Positions 8,957 through 17,370 of a DNA stretch of 64,000 nucleotides are shown piece after piece. The position numbers were made by a program, and so were the translations under genes. This DNA is from Salinibaculum litoreum (lineage in GTDB: Archaea > Halobacteriota > Halobacteria > Halobacteriales > Haloarculaceae). The first letter of the stretch is position 1, and every line of letters begins with the position of its first letter. A model generated the notes under the pieces. It did no database searches, was not told the DNA's origin, and was given only the letters and a program-made list of their open reading frames with translations. The stretch is taken from positions 248,001 to 312,000 of the forward strand of contig CP046866.1 in assembly GCA_009789175.1 (NCBI GenBank), in the 5' to 3' direction.

Positions 8957-9445
8957 TTATTCGTCCCCCTTTGAGTGCGTATCGCTTTCGACTGGCTTTT
9001 CGAGCTCGACCCGGTGGGGGTCATACCCCTGCTCGTGATAAAACCGTTGGGCATTCTCGTTGTCAGCCATCACTTCCAGTGCAACCCGGTCCGCGCCGAG
9101 TTCGGCCAGCCGGGTCTCTGCACGCTCCAGTAACGCCTTGCCGACACCCTCGTTTCGGAGGGCCGGCTCGACGTAGAGGTTTTCGACGACGCCACGGGTA
9201 ACCCGCTGGTCGTAGCCGCCACTCTCGACGGTGAACATCACGAACCCGACGATATCGTCCTGCCGTGCGACCAACAGCGTGTTACTGACGATGTGGCGGA
9301 CGATTGACTCGCGTATCTGCTGTCTGTTCCCTTCCGGTTCCAGGTGCGAGCCGTAGCTCTCCTGTCCCTCCGCGAGACGAACCCACAGCGCCGCCAGCCT
9401 GTCGCTCTCCTCGGTGGCCGGTGTCTCTATCGTAATCCCATCCAT
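8957..9445 (-). CDS. GNAT family N-acetyltransferase
   Basis: The 162-aa protein has the GNAT core: a strand with FVMFTVES, then motif A VENLYVEPALRNEGVGKALL, whose R-x-x-G-x-G-K segment binds the acetyl-CoA pyrophosphate. The later motif NENAQRFYHEQGYD is the usual GNAT motif B region. The substrate is unknown. The gene ends 11 nt upstream of the tRNA-Thr gene in the same orientation. Confidence 0.85.
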   Translation of the reverse strand: MDGITIETPATEESDRLAALWVRLAEGQESYGSHLEPEGNRQQIRESIVRHIVSNTLLVARQDDIVGFVMFTVESGGYDQRVTRGVVENLYVEPALRNEGVGKALLERAETRLAELGADRVALEVMADNENAQRFYHEQGYDPHRVELEKPVESDTHSKGDE

Positions 9446-9490
9446 TCAGCTATCTCCTGTGACACAGAGCCGGGGCAAATACCTTCGGTA

Positions 9491-10066
9491 CTACATGTCA
9501 CGACAGTCTTCACAGAGCAACTGTCCGTTGAATGTCGCGAGGTCTCGCGTGAACGTCCCACACCCCTGACAGATACTCTGGTCCTCGAAGGTGTCTTCCT
9601 GGTCGGTCTCGCTCTCGGCAGCCAGTGCCGTCCCGGCACCCCCCTCGACAGTCGCCACGGCCGGTTGCTCACTTTCTGCCATGGGGTCGTGGGTACGTGT
9701 CGTCAGCAAGTCGTGCTCCGTGATGAGGCCGAGCGGTTCGTCACCGTCGGTGACAACCAGTCTGCGCGCCGACCGGGCGGACATCATGTCTGCTGCCCCG
9801 TCCAGTGACGCGTCCGGCGTGACTGTCGGCACGCTCTCGGTCATCGCATCCCCGACGGTCGCCTCGCCTGGGTCCGGCCCTTCGACGAGCAACGCGAGTA
9901 CATCCCGCTCGGTCAGGACGCCGACGGTCTCGCTCCCGCGGAGTACCACTGCGGTTTCCGCTTCCTCCCGTAACAGTAGTTCTACCGTCTCGACCAGGTC
10001 GTCGGACTCGGTGACACCCACGTACTCCCTGTCCATCACTTCCCGCACTGTGACCTCCGTGTTCAT
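9491..10066 (-). CDS. CBS-pair protein with C-terminal zinc ribbon
   Basis: The 191-aa protein has two CBS motifs. The first (about residues 1-60) begins VTVREVMDREYVGV; the second (about 70-130) begins TVGDAMTESVPTV. A Thr/Glu-rich linker leads to a four-Cys zinc ribbon (CQGCGTF...LLCEDCRDM). CBS pairs usually bind adenine nucleotides and act as energy or ligand sensors. The zinc ribbon suggests a protein or nucleic-acid contact, which is inference. Confidence 0.85.
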   Translation of the reverse strand: MNTEVTVREVMDREYVGVTESDDLVETVELLLREEAETAVVLRGSETVGVLTERDVLALLVEGPDPGEATVGDAMTESVPTVTPDASLDGAADMMSARSARRLVVTDGDEPLGLITEHDLLTTRTHDPMAESEQPAVATVEGGAGTALAAESETDQEDTFEDQSICQGCGTFTRDLATFNGQLLCEDCRDM

Positions 10067-10155
10067 GTGTGTGACGTTAACTCACAACCGGCAAAAAGCT
10101 ACCTCCAGTACGTTTAAGAACGATTGCGCCGTAGTGGTGTGGTCAAGACGGGCGT

Positions 10156-10917
10156 CTAGTCGTCGATTTCCACGTCGGTGCCGGCAGCGCGGCAGGCTTC
10201 GAGTGCGTGCTTTGCGTCCATCCCTGCGTCGGAGGCCGTCTCGCCCCGGCCGACGCCGACTTTCAGGTCCACATCGACGGCCTCGGAGACGTGGTCGACC
10301 ACCGCGCGGTAGTCCTCGGCATCCATCGCCGGGCAGATGGCGATGACGTTGTCCCCGCCGACGAAAAAGGAGAGTGCGCCGTGGGCTTCCCGCATGTGTT
10401 GCATGAGTTCCGCGTAGCCCTGTTCTATCTCGATGAAGGTGTCGAACTCGTTGAGCTGGTCGGTGTACTTCTCGGTGGCCTCGTTCACGTCGAAGTGGGC
10501 GATCTGGACGTCCTCCGGTGACCGGAACTGCTCCTCGATGGCTCGGCCGCGAAGAATCTCCCGGCGGTGTTCGTCCTGTGCGCTGCCGGCGTCCTGTAAC
10601 TGCTCGGTCGCAGTCCCGAGGGCGTTGACCGGCGACCGCCCGGTTGCGACCGAGAGGCTCATCGTCACCGGGTAGCGGTTGCCGACCGACTCCTGGATGA
10701 GGGCGTGGTCGTCCATGCTCAGCCCGTTCGTGATGGCTATCATGTTGTCGAACCGCGAGAAGAAGACGTAGCCGTCACGGTTGCCGACCAGTTGTGAGAG
10801 GTCGGCGTACAGACGGGACTGCATGGTCTGCAGGTCGACTTCACGGCGTGGCTCCGGGGTGACCGTCCACGGACCGTAGTTGTCTATCTGGATGTGCGTA
10901 ACCTGCGTGTTCGTCAC
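10156..10917 (-). CDS. arfA: GTP cyclohydrolase III (archaeal, ArfA type)
   Basis: The 253-aa protein matches archaeal GTP cyclohydrolase IIa/III over its whole length. It starts THIQIDNYGPWTVTPEPRRE, contains GYVFFSRFDNMIAITNGLS, and has the second half-repeat FFVGGDNVIAICPAM. The enzyme converts GTP to a formylamino-pyrimidine phosphate, the first step of archaeal riboflavin and F420 chromophore synthesis. The internal duplication resembles nucleotidyl-cyclase-like GGDN motifs (GGDNVIA here). It has no operon partner in this window. Confidence 0.9.
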   Translation of the reverse strand: MTNTQVTHIQIDNYGPWTVTPEPRREVDLQTMQSRLYADLSQLVGNRDGYVFFSRFDNMIAITNGLSMDDHALIQESVGNRYPVTMSLSVATGRSPVNALGTATEQLQDAGSAQDEHRREILRGRAIEEQFRSPEDVQIAHFDVNEATEKYTDQLNEFDTFIEIEQGYAELMQHMREAHGALSFFVGGDNVIAICPAMDAEDYRAVVDHVSEAVDVDLKVGVGRGETASDAGMDAKHALEACRAAGTDVEIDD

Positions 10918-10990
10918 TGTGGCCGGCGATTTGGACCCTACCGATATTTGTCTTTGGATACGAGAAATGCCGCTCGAAGGTGTCAGCTGA

Positions 10991-11317
10991 CTACTTGCCG
11001 ATGTGCTGGAGAACCGCCGGTGTCGCTAGCTCCGCTGTTCCACGCATCGAATCGTAGTCTACGATACCCGTCGCGGTCAGTTCCGGTAAGTGTACCTGGT
11101 ACAGTTCATCTACTGCCGCCTGTCGCTGCTCCGGCGTTACGTCTTCCGGGTCGATGCCTTGCTCGCGTGCGACCACTTCCGTCGCGAGGTCGTTTATCGA
11201 AGCCGTCCCCTCCCCGAGACAGGCCACAAGTAGCCGGCGGCGACGTGAGGCGAACAAGTCCTCAACGACTTCTCTCGGGACACCGAATCCGACTTCTCCC
11301 GAGTCTTGTGTTGCCAT
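10991..11317 (-). CDS. small DUF7344-like winged-helix protein
   Basis: The 108-aa protein has a helical pattern VVEDLFASRRRRLLVACLGE...INDLATEVV, then DVTPEQRQAAVDELYQVHLP and a C-terminal ELTATGIVDYD. This is the layout of the haloarchaeal DUF7344 winged-helix family, a probable DNA-binding regulator. The ATG at 11317 fits better than one at 11344. The gene is divergent from znuA, which makes it a candidate but unproven regulator of that operon. Confidence 0.65.
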   Translation of the reverse strand: MATQDSGEVGFGVPREVVEDLFASRRRRLLVACLGEGTASINDLATEVVAREQGIDPEDVTPEQRQAAVDELYQVHLPELTATGIVDYDSMRGTAELATPAVLQHIGK

Positions 11318-11395
11318 ATCTGACCGTTCGCTGTTCTCGTACAAGTATGTTATGTAGTCTCACACAATGCCCGTGCGAATCCGCATTGGCAATAG

Positions 11396-11411
11396 TTTAG
11401 ATATCTCTAAA
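11396..11411. promoter_or_regulatory. palindromic operator candidate upstream of znuA
   Basis: A perfect inverted repeat, TTTAGA-TATC-TCTAAA, lies about 20-35 nt upstream of the znuA TATA box in an AT-rich stretch. Size and position suit a dimeric metal-responsive repressor such as a DtxR- or Fur-type protein. No binding evidence is available. Confidence 0.45.
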
Positions 11412-11432
11412 AATAGATTTTGATAGAAACTC

Positions 11433-11437
11433 TTATA
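11433..11437 (+). promoter_or_regulatory. TATA box of znuA operon
   Basis: The core TTATA is centred about 29 nt before the znuA ATG (11464), the spacing expected for a leaderless haloarchaeal transcript. Confidence 0.6.
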
Positions 11438-11463
11438 GTAATAGCAGAGGTCAAATCTAGTCG

Positions 11464-12513
11464 ATGAGCGACACACATGATTCGTCCCAGCGGGGTCGAT
11501 GGCGACGGCGGGAGGTGTTGGCGGCAGGGTCCACACTGGGGCTTGCCGGCGTTGCCGGCTGTCTCGATGACCTGACCGTCCAGGGTGACAGTGGCCCACA
11601 GGTCGTCGCGTCGTTTTTCACGTTCTACGATTTCGCGCGGGAGGTTGCAACAGGAACGCCAGTCACAGTCGAAAATCTCGTCCCCACGGGATTGCACGGT
11701 CACGGCTGGCAGCCAAGCGCCGACGTGACGCGGGACATCATCGAGGCTGATGCCTTCGTCCACGTCGGGCCGGACTTCCAGCCCTGGGCGGACCGCGCGA
11801 TACAGACACTGAAAGACGACGACATCGACACACAGCTAATCAACAGCCGCGAGGGCGTCGAACTCGCACCGCTTGCGGCCACACTCGACCGCGACGAGGA
11901 AGGTGTCGGCCGGAACCGCGGCAAAGACCCTCACTTCTGGCTGGACCCACGGCGTGCCAAGACCGCGCTCGATAACATCACCGAGGGACTTATCGACCTC
12001 GCACCCGACCACGCGTCCGATTTCCGGGCGAACGCCGAGGACTACGGGGAAACACTCGACCGGATAGACGCCGACTATGCTGCCCTTTTCGAGCAGGCCG
12101 ACCACGATGTCGTCCAGCTCGCAGCGCACAACGCCTTCCAGTATCTCGGCCTTCGCTATGGGGTGCGCATGCGTCCGCTGGTGGTCAACCTCGCTGCCAG
12201 CGGCGACGTGAAACCCTCCGACATCACAGAAGCCAAAGAGGTCATCGAGGACAACGGTATCGAGTATATCGGTGCCGGCGTCTTCGAGACCCGGAAGCCA
12301 GCCCGCACACTCCTCGCCGAGACACCCGTCGAGGCCTATTTCCCTGTCACCCCCTACGCCGGTGTCCGCGAGGCGTGGGTCGCCGAGGACTGGGGCTACG
12401 AGGACATCGCTTACAAAATCAACATGCCCACGTTCTCGGTCGTTCTCGGCGTCGAGTCGCCGGCCGAGGCCGGCCCCCACGGCTGGGCGGATACCTGGCG
12501 AAACTTCGAGTAA
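11464..12513 (+). CDS. znuA: zinc/manganese ABC transporter substrate-binding lipoprotein
   Basis: The 349-aa protein has a Tat signal with RRRE and a lipobox ending AGC at residue 33. The rest is a cluster A-I metal-binding protein: FFTFYDFAREVATG, the His pair GLHGHGW near 78-80, the ligand region DPHFWLDP, a third His in LAAHNAFQYLG, and the C-terminal GVFETR segment. There is no long His-rich loop, so the exact metal (Zn or Mn) is unsure. It is the first gene of an operon with the ATPase (1 nt after its stop) and permease. Confidence 0.88.
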   Translation: MSDTHDSSQRGRWRRREVLAAGSTLGLAGVAGCLDDLTVQGDSGPQVVASFFTFYDFAREVATGTPVTVENLVPTGLHGHGWQPSADVTRDIIEADAFVHVGPDFQPWADRAIQTLKDDDIDTQLINSREGVELAPLAATLDRDEEGVGRNRGKDPHFWLDPRRAKTALDNITEGLIDLAPDHASDFRANAEDYGETLDRIDADYAALFEQADHDVVQLAAHNAFQYLGLRYGVRMRPLVVNLAASGDVKPSDITEAKEVIEDNGIEYIGAGVFETRKPARTLLAETPVEAYFPVTPYAGVREAWVAEDWGYEDIAYKINMPTFSVVLGVESPAEAGPHGWADTWRNFE

Positions 12514-12514
12514 C

Positions 12515-13321
12515 ATGTTTGGACTCTCCATGCCCACGACCGACGGACAGGACGTGACGACCACTGCGAGCGACGCCACCCCGGAGACGGCGGTCCCGCC
12601 AGTCGAGGTGTCGGACGTTTCCTTCGGGTACACCGGGACGCCGGTCGTCGAGGACATCACCCTCTCGGTCTCTCCCGGGGAGTTCGTCGCACTCGTCGGC
12701 CCGAACGGCTCCGGCAAGTCCACGCTGCTGGGGCTCGTCCTCGGGTTACACCGCCCCGACAGCGGCACGGTCTCGCTCTTTGGTGAGCCGGCCCACCGAT
12801 TCGACGACGGGACGCGACTGGGCTACGTCGCCCAGCAGACCGACGCTGCGGTGAGCATGCCCATCACCGTCCGCGAGGTGGTGCAGATGGGCCGGTTTTC
12901 GACGGTCGGGTTCGGCCGGCTCTCGGCGGCCGACTGGCGAGCAGTCGACGAGGCGATCGAGACTGTCGGGATGCGTGCCTTCGCCGACCGACCGATTGCG
13001 CAACTCTCGGGCGGGCAACGCCAGCGTGCGTTCATCGCTCGCGCGCTCGCGGGCGACGCCGAATTGCTCGTTCTGGACGAGCCGACAGTTGGTGTCGACG
13101 CCGAGTCCGTCGAGGCCTTCTACGAGTTGCTGGAAACGCTCAACGACGAGGGGTTGACCATCCTGTTGGTCGAACACGACATCGGCTCGGTGACCGACCA
13201 CGCGGGCCGCGTCGTCTGTCTCAACCGCGAGGTATACTTCGACGGTCCCACCGAGGCGTTTCTCGACAGCGACGCGCTCGGACGTGCCTTTGGCGCGACA
13301 CAGCCCGCGGGAGGTGACTGA
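12515..13321 (+). CDS. znuC: zinc/manganese ABC transporter ATP-binding protein
   Basis: The 268-aa ATPase has Walker A GPNGSGKST, signature LSGGQRQRAFIARAL, Walker B LLVLDEPTVGVD and the H-loop LLVEHDIG. The ATG at 12515 starts 1 nt after the znuA stop; the first 30 or so residues are a polar haloarchaeal extension. Context between the binding protein and the permease identifies it as the energising subunit of the metal importer. Confidence 0.88.
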   Translation: MFGLSMPTTDGQDVTTTASDATPETAVPPVEVSDVSFGYTGTPVVEDITLSVSPGEFVALVGPNGSGKSTLLGLVLGLHRPDSGTVSLFGEPAHRFDDGTRLGYVAQQTDAAVSMPITVREVVQMGRFSTVGFGRLSAADWRAVDEAIETVGMRAFADRPIAQLSGGQRQRAFIARALAGDAELLVLDEPTVGVDAESVEAFYELLETLNDEGLTILLVEHDIGSVTDHAGRVVCLNREVYFDGPTEAFLDSDALGRAFGATQPAGGD

Positions 13322-13323
13322 CC

Positions 13324-14340
13324 GTGGGCGAGGCAGTTGCGGGTATGCTGGTCGTCGACTCCACTGTGTCACTGCTCGGTGTCACGGACCTTGCCGCCCC
13401 GCTGTACTGGCTGCTGGCGGCCTGGTCTGCGTTCATGTCCTTGCTTGCGGACACGACAGGACTCGAAGTGTTGCAGTATCAGTTCATGCACCGCGCCATC
13501 CTCGTCGGGCTCTGTATCGGCGTGATGGCCCCGCTCATCGGCACCTTCCTCGTCCATCGCCAGCTCGCGCTCATCGGCGATACGCTCGCCCACACCGCCT
13601 TCGCAGGGGTCGCCGTCGGCCTCTTTCTGAACGGCGTCTTCGAACTCGGCGTCTCGCCGTACTTGACCGCAGTCGTCGTTGCCGCACTTGCCGCCCTGTG
13701 TATCGAACTCATCTCGGAGGTGACCGACGCGTACAACGACGTGTCGATGGCTATCGTCCTCTCGACGGGGTTCGCGCTGGGGACGGTCCTCATCAGTCTG
13801 AACGCCGGCGGCCTCTCCGTCGGCATCGACCAGTACCTCTTTGGCAACCTCGCGACGGTCTCGGCCGAGAACGCAGTCATCATGCTCGGCCTCTTTGCGG
13901 TCATCGTCGCGACGGTGGCGATCACTCGCAATCAGCTTCTCTACGTCACGTTCGACGAGACTGCCGCTGCCGTCTCCGGGATTCCAGTCGAATGGTACAA
14001 CCGCGTGATGGTCGTTTTGACCGCCTTCGTCGTCGTCGGTGCGATGCAGATTATGGGCGTCATTCTCGTCGCCGCGATGCTTGTCGTCCCGGTCGCGGGC
14101 GCGACCCAACTCGCCCGGAGCTTCGGCGAGTCGCTCCTGCTCGCTGTCGTCCTCGCGGAGCTCGCGGTCACGCTCGGCATCGGGCTGGCGTACTACGGGA
14201 GCGCGACCGCAGGTGGGGTCATCGTACTCGTCGCTGTCGCGCTGTATCTCGGGACGGTTGCGCTCGGAAAAGTCCAGTCGGTCCTGCGAAGTGAGGACCC
14301 TGCACAGACCGGGACCGTCGATGCGAGCCGGTCTCGGTGA
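13324..14340 (+). CDS. znuB: zinc/manganese ABC transporter permease
   Basis: The 338-aa ABC-3 family permease has about eight or nine transmembrane segments. It carries the family motifs FLVHRQLALIGDTLAHTAFA and the GAMQIMGVILVAAMLVVPVA region. The start is a GTG at 13324, 2 nt after znuC; an ATG at 13345 is the alternative. This closes the znuA-znuC-znuB operon. Confidence 0.87.
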   Translation: MGEAVAGMLVVDSTVSLLGVTDLAAPLYWLLAAWSAFMSLLADTTGLEVLQYQFMHRAILVGLCIGVMAPLIGTFLVHRQLALIGDTLAHTAFAGVAVGLFLNGVFELGVSPYLTAVVVAALAALCIELISEVTDAYNDVSMAIVLSTGFALGTVLISLNAGGLSVGIDQYLFGNLATVSAENAVIMLGLFAVIVATVAITRNQLLYVTFDETAAAVSGIPVEWYNRVMVVLTAFVVVGAMQIMGVILVAAMLVVPVAGATQLARSFGESLLLAVVLAELAVTLGIGLAYYGSATAGGVIVLVAVALYLGTVALGKVQSVLRSEDPAQTGTVDASRSR

Positions 14341-14364
14341 GAATTACGGTCGAAAAACGCTACC

Positions 14365-14667
14365 TCAGGCGTGTTCGAGACGGTACGGCCAGAGGTTTTT
14401 CTCCCGAAGTTCCGTGCCGAGTCGCTTGTGGAACTCGGGAAAATCGGCGAATTCGGTGTCGTCGTCGATGTCTTCGAAGATTTCGTCGACGCTGACGACG
14501 GTCTCGTAGTCGATGCGGATGGGATGGTCACCGTACTGTTCGGCGTACTCACCCGCGGTGAAGGGGAAGTCCTCGTCCTCGTCGACCTTCTTTGCGAGGA
14601 CGGCGTGGCCGTACTTACGTCGGCCCTCGCTGCCCTCCTCGCCGTCGGGGTCGTGTGGCCAGTCCAT
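14365..14667 (-). CDS. conserved haloarchaeal protein (DUF5785-like)
   Basis: The 100-aa acidic protein starts MDWPHDPDGEEGSEGRRKYG and ends LREKNLWPYRLEHA, which I recall as the DUF5785 family. The ATG at 14667 is used; a longer frame starting at 14895 reads antisense through the neighbouring cupin gene. The middle has a helix-forming DEIFEDIDDDTEF segment. The function is unknown. Convergent with znuB. Confidence 0.7.
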   Translation of the reverse strand: MDWPHDPDGEEGSEGRRKYGHAVLAKKVDEDEDFPFTAGEYAEQYGDHPIRIDYETVVSVDEIFEDIDDDTEFADFPEFHKRLGTELREKNLWPYRLEHA

Positions 14668-14751
14668 ATGCTTACCTTTGGCGACCCACGCAAAAGGATT
14701 ACTCTCTCGGCCTGTGGCCACACTTTTGTCGACGGCGATCCACCACCCCGT

Positions 14752-15069
14752 ATGGGTCAGACAACCTGTAACTACGAAGCGGTCGAAGAGCGTGCGCCCG
14801 GGATGCACTTCCTGCGGGACGCACTCGACTGTGAGAACCTCGGCGTGACGATGGTCGATGTCGAGGCAGGCTGGAGCGGCATGGAACACGACCACGCCGA
14901 GGACGACCAGGAGGAGGTCTACCTGCTCGTCGACGGCGCGGCGACGATGACTGTCGACGGCGAGGAACTCTCACTGGGGGCCGGCGACGCTGTCCGCGTC
15001 GATGCGGACTCCACCCGACAACTCGACTTCGAGGAGGATAGCCGGATGGTCATCGCGGGCGCACCCTAA
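14752..15069 (+). CDS. small cupin-domain protein
   Basis: The 105-aa protein is a single cupin barrel. The first conserved motif shows H-D-H and a downstream Glu (EHDHAEDDQEEVYLLVDG). The second is represented by GAGDAVRVDADSTRQL, where the usual His is missing. Metal binding is therefore likely but weakened. The substrate is unknown. Confidence 0.8.
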   Translation: MGQTTCNYEAVEERAPGMHFLRDALDCENLGVTMVDVEAGWSGMEHDHAEDDQEEVYLLVDGAATMTVDGEELSLGAGDAVRVDADSTRQLDFEEDSRMVIAGAP

Positions 15070-15123
15070 TTCTCGCTGCCCGTTCGCCACCGATTTCTGC
15101 CTCAAGCTACCAGCAGCGCTGCT

Positions 15124-15233
15124 CAGTGCTCACTCCGGCTTCACATCCCAGCGGACGCGTTTCTCACACACGACACTCGTCGCTCCGCTCCTCGGTTGTG
15201 TTCGTGAGAAACGCAGTGTCCTGCCGAGCACTG
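15124..15233. repeat. nested inverted repeat beside tRNA-Ser
   Basis: The outer arms CAGTGCTC (15124-15131) and GAGCACTG (15226-15233) enclose GGAC (15153-15156)/GTCC (15217-15220) and a perfect 11-nt pair GCGTTTCTCAC (15157-15167)/GTGAGAAACGC (15204-15214). The whole could form a hairpin of about 110 nt. It lies 36 nt beyond the 3' end of tRNA-Ser and 54 nt beyond the cupin stop. It could be a relic of an element, a structured RNA or a terminator. Confidence 0.5.
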
Positions 15234-15269
15234 CGAGGCAGGGCTCGGCAGACGCCGGCAGGAGTCTGA

Positions 15270-15353
15270 CGGTGGGGAGGGGATTTGAACCCCTGAGTCC
15301 TCTCGGACACCTGCTCTCAAGGCAGGCGCAATAGGCCGCTCTGCCACCCCACC
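15270..15353 (-). tRNA. tRNA-Ser (anticodon UGA)
   Basis: The 84-nt class II tRNA on the minus strand has acceptor GGTGGGG/CCCCACC and discriminator G. The anticodon arm is CCTGC-CTTGAGA-GCAGG with TGA as anticodon. The long variable arm is GTCC-GAGA-GGAC, and the T arm is AGGGG-TTCAAAT-CCCCT. The long variable arm and G73 are serine identity features. Confidence 0.95.
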
Positions 15354-15379
15354 GCAGTCCACCCTTTTTCCGCGGTCCC

Positions 15380-16144
15380 CTAAGACCTGTCGGAAGTCCG
15401 CCCGACGGTCAGCCCGTCTCCATCAGCGTCCACGTACAGCCCCAGTTCGTCGATGACACGTGCCGTCTCGATGGGGACGTTGCGCTCGGCACGCAGCAGC
15501 GAGCGCACCCGGGCGACGACATCCACGAGGTCCCGTTCCGTCTCGACGACGGGTAGCATCGGCATGAAATCCACGTCCAGTCCGGCGTCACGGGCGCGTT
15601 CGGTCAGCGTCTCGACGGCCGGCCGCTCGTAGGCGTTCTCGAAGTTGATTGGCTCGGCGAAGGCCGCGTAGTGGACCCGGCCGTCGGTCGTCGGCCCCAA
15701 CACCACGTCGCTTGAGCGAATTTTCATCGCCGCCGACCCGATTTGCTCCCGGCCGAGGAAGGGCGTGGTCGGCTTGATGGCGGCGACGCTCCGTTCGTCT
15801 TCCTCTTCGAGCAGGTGTGTCGTCGTGTTTCCGACCCGACCGGCGAACGTTTCGCCCACCTGCACCTCGTATCGGGCCTCACCCGGTGCGTCGAGCGCAT
15901 CGTCCAGCACGTCCCGGAGAGCGGCCTCCGTCTCGAAATCGTCGGGCGCACCCGCGACGGCCTCGCTCTCGCGGTAGTTCACGAGCAGGTCCCCGCCGCC
16001 GGCCTGCGTAGCGGTGCAGATGTCCACCAGCATCGCTTCGTAGAGTTGGCATGCATCCGACTCCGACAGCGGTGTCGACGCGACCAGTTCGGGCAGAACG
16101 GCCCCCTCGACAGGCGGGTCTGCCAGGACAGCGACGGTTGTCAT
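15380..16144 (-). CDS. DUF2064/TIGR04282-like protein (nucleotidyl/glycosyl-transferase fold)
   Basis: The 254-aa protein starts MTTVAVLADPPVEGAVLPELV. It resembles the DUF2064 glycosyltransferase-A-like family in its N-terminal strand, the middle RVGNTTTHLLEE and the GREQIGSAAMKIRSSDVVLGPTTDGRVHYAAF segment, where GP-T-DG replaces the usual GP..DGGYYL. This suggests a divergent, haloarchaea-specific member. The C-terminal half contains DVDFMPMLPVVETERDLVDV. Enzyme activity is uncertain. Confidence 0.6.
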   Translation of the reverse strand: MTTVAVLADPPVEGAVLPELVASTPLSESDACQLYEAMLVDICTATQAGGGDLLVNYRESEAVAGAPDDFETEAALRDVLDDALDAPGEARYEVQVGETFAGRVGNTTTHLLEEEDERSVAAIKPTTPFLGREQIGSAAMKIRSSDVVLGPTTDGRVHYAAFAEPINFENAYERPAVETLTERARDAGLDVDFMPMLPVVETERDLVDVVARVRSLLRAERNVPIETARVIDELGLYVDADGDGLTVGRTSDRS

Positions 16145-16282
16145 ATCTCCCGGTCGGCCCGGTAGACCCTTGGCACTTGCTGTTTGTACTGTGTTGGCTC
16201 CTCGCGCCTACCGGGTGACATATCGTCTGACCGCAGGCAGGAATTGCCGACTATCGAGCTGTTGGCCACCGCGAGGACGAGA

Positions 16283-17203
16283 CTAATCGAGAAACGCAGC
16301 GGCGTCGCTGGCCGTCGGTGTCGGGGCCTCTTCCATCGAGACGTGGCCGACGCCGGGGTACGTTTCGAGGGTGGCGGCCGGGATTTCGGCGGTGAACCGC
16401 TCGCCGAGTTCCAGGGGGAGCCAGGTGTCCGCCTCTCCCCACTGGACGAGCGTGGGTACGTCGACGTGTGTCGGGTCGTACGGGGCCGGTTCGACCATCC
16501 GCATCAGGTCGATGACGGCACGACGGTTCCCGCGTCGGCGGAGCAAGTCGTGGTATCGCCGGACCGTCGGTTCTGTCAGCCGCTGTGGGTCGCCGTATGC
16601 GTCGTTCAGTATCGCCCGGGTAGTCGCCCTGGGCGTGTAGTACCGCGGGACGACATCCAGCCCCGGCGACGTGAACAGTTCCGCGGCGGGCGGGACGAGG
16701 TGCTGTCGACCGGCGTTCAACAGGAGGAGTTGCCGGACGCGGTCGGGGGCCGTCACGGCGAAGCGCCAGGCGATGGCACCGCCCAGGGAGTTGCCCGCGA
16801 CTGCCACCTCGTCGAGTCCCAGCGCGTCACAGAACGCGTCCAGAAACGCGGTGTAGTAGCCGAAGTCGTACTGTCGCTCCTCGTTTGGTCCGGTCAGGCC
16901 GAACCCCGGCAGGTCCAGTCGCACGATGTGGTACTCGTCGGCGAGTTCCTCGACCCACCCATCCCAGGTGTGCAGCGAGGAGTAGACCCCGTGCAGCGCC
17001 AGCACCGTCGGGGCGTCCCTCGGCCCTTCCTCGCGGTAGTGGACGCGCGCCCCGCCGACCTCGATAAACGCCGAGCCGTCGGTGGCGTACCGCCGTTCGA
17101 GAATTCCCGGCGAGAGGTCAGGCTGGAAAGGCGCAAACTCGTCGTAACTGCTCTGTGCGAGGCTGGCGGCTATCGTCGAAAACCCGAGTGCGGGACCAAT
17201 CAC
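16283..17203 (-). CDS. alpha/beta hydrolase
   Basis: About 306 aa. The alpha/beta hydrolase core is clear: VHYREEGPRDAPTVLALHG (oxyanion HG), the nucleophile elbow VAVAGNSLGGAIA with Ser in G-N-S-L-G, an acid in VQWGEADTWLPLELG and a C-terminal His in PGVGHVSMEEAP. I prefer a GTG start at 17203; a TTG at 17233 adds ten residues. The N-terminus has a hydrophobic helix and may be membrane-associated. Substrate unknown. Confidence 0.8.
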   Translation of the reverse strand: MIGPALGFSTIAASLAQSSYDEFAPFQPDLSPGILERRYATDGSAFIEVGGARVHYREEGPRDAPTVLALHGVYSSLHTWDGWVEELADEYHIVRLDLPGFGLTGPNEERQYDFGYYTAFLDAFCDALGLDEVAVAGNSLGGAIAWRFAVTAPDRVRQLLLLNAGRQHLVPPAAELFTSPGLDVVPRYYTPRATTRAILNDAYGDPQRLTEPTVRRYHDLLRRRGNRRAVIDLMRMVEPAPYDPTHVDVPTLVQWGEADTWLPLELGERFTAEIPAATLETYPGVGHVSMEEAPTPTASDAAAFLD

Positions 17204-17370
17204 GTACGGGGGTACGGGACCACGCCTTATCAAGTGTTTGTCAATAGGTGGAAATATTCCCGTAGCCTTCTGAGGACAACTCTCCCGCGGTTCTGCTGCC
17301 TACTGGCGGTGGCGTGTGCGAGACAGTATCGAGGCCGTTCTTGTCCGCGAATCAATACGCGCTGGGAGCC

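Noticed and set aside
8659-9201. Plus-strand frame running through the tRNA-Thr gene
   Set aside because: It reads through the tRNA on the opposite strand; a spurious frame common at tRNA loci.
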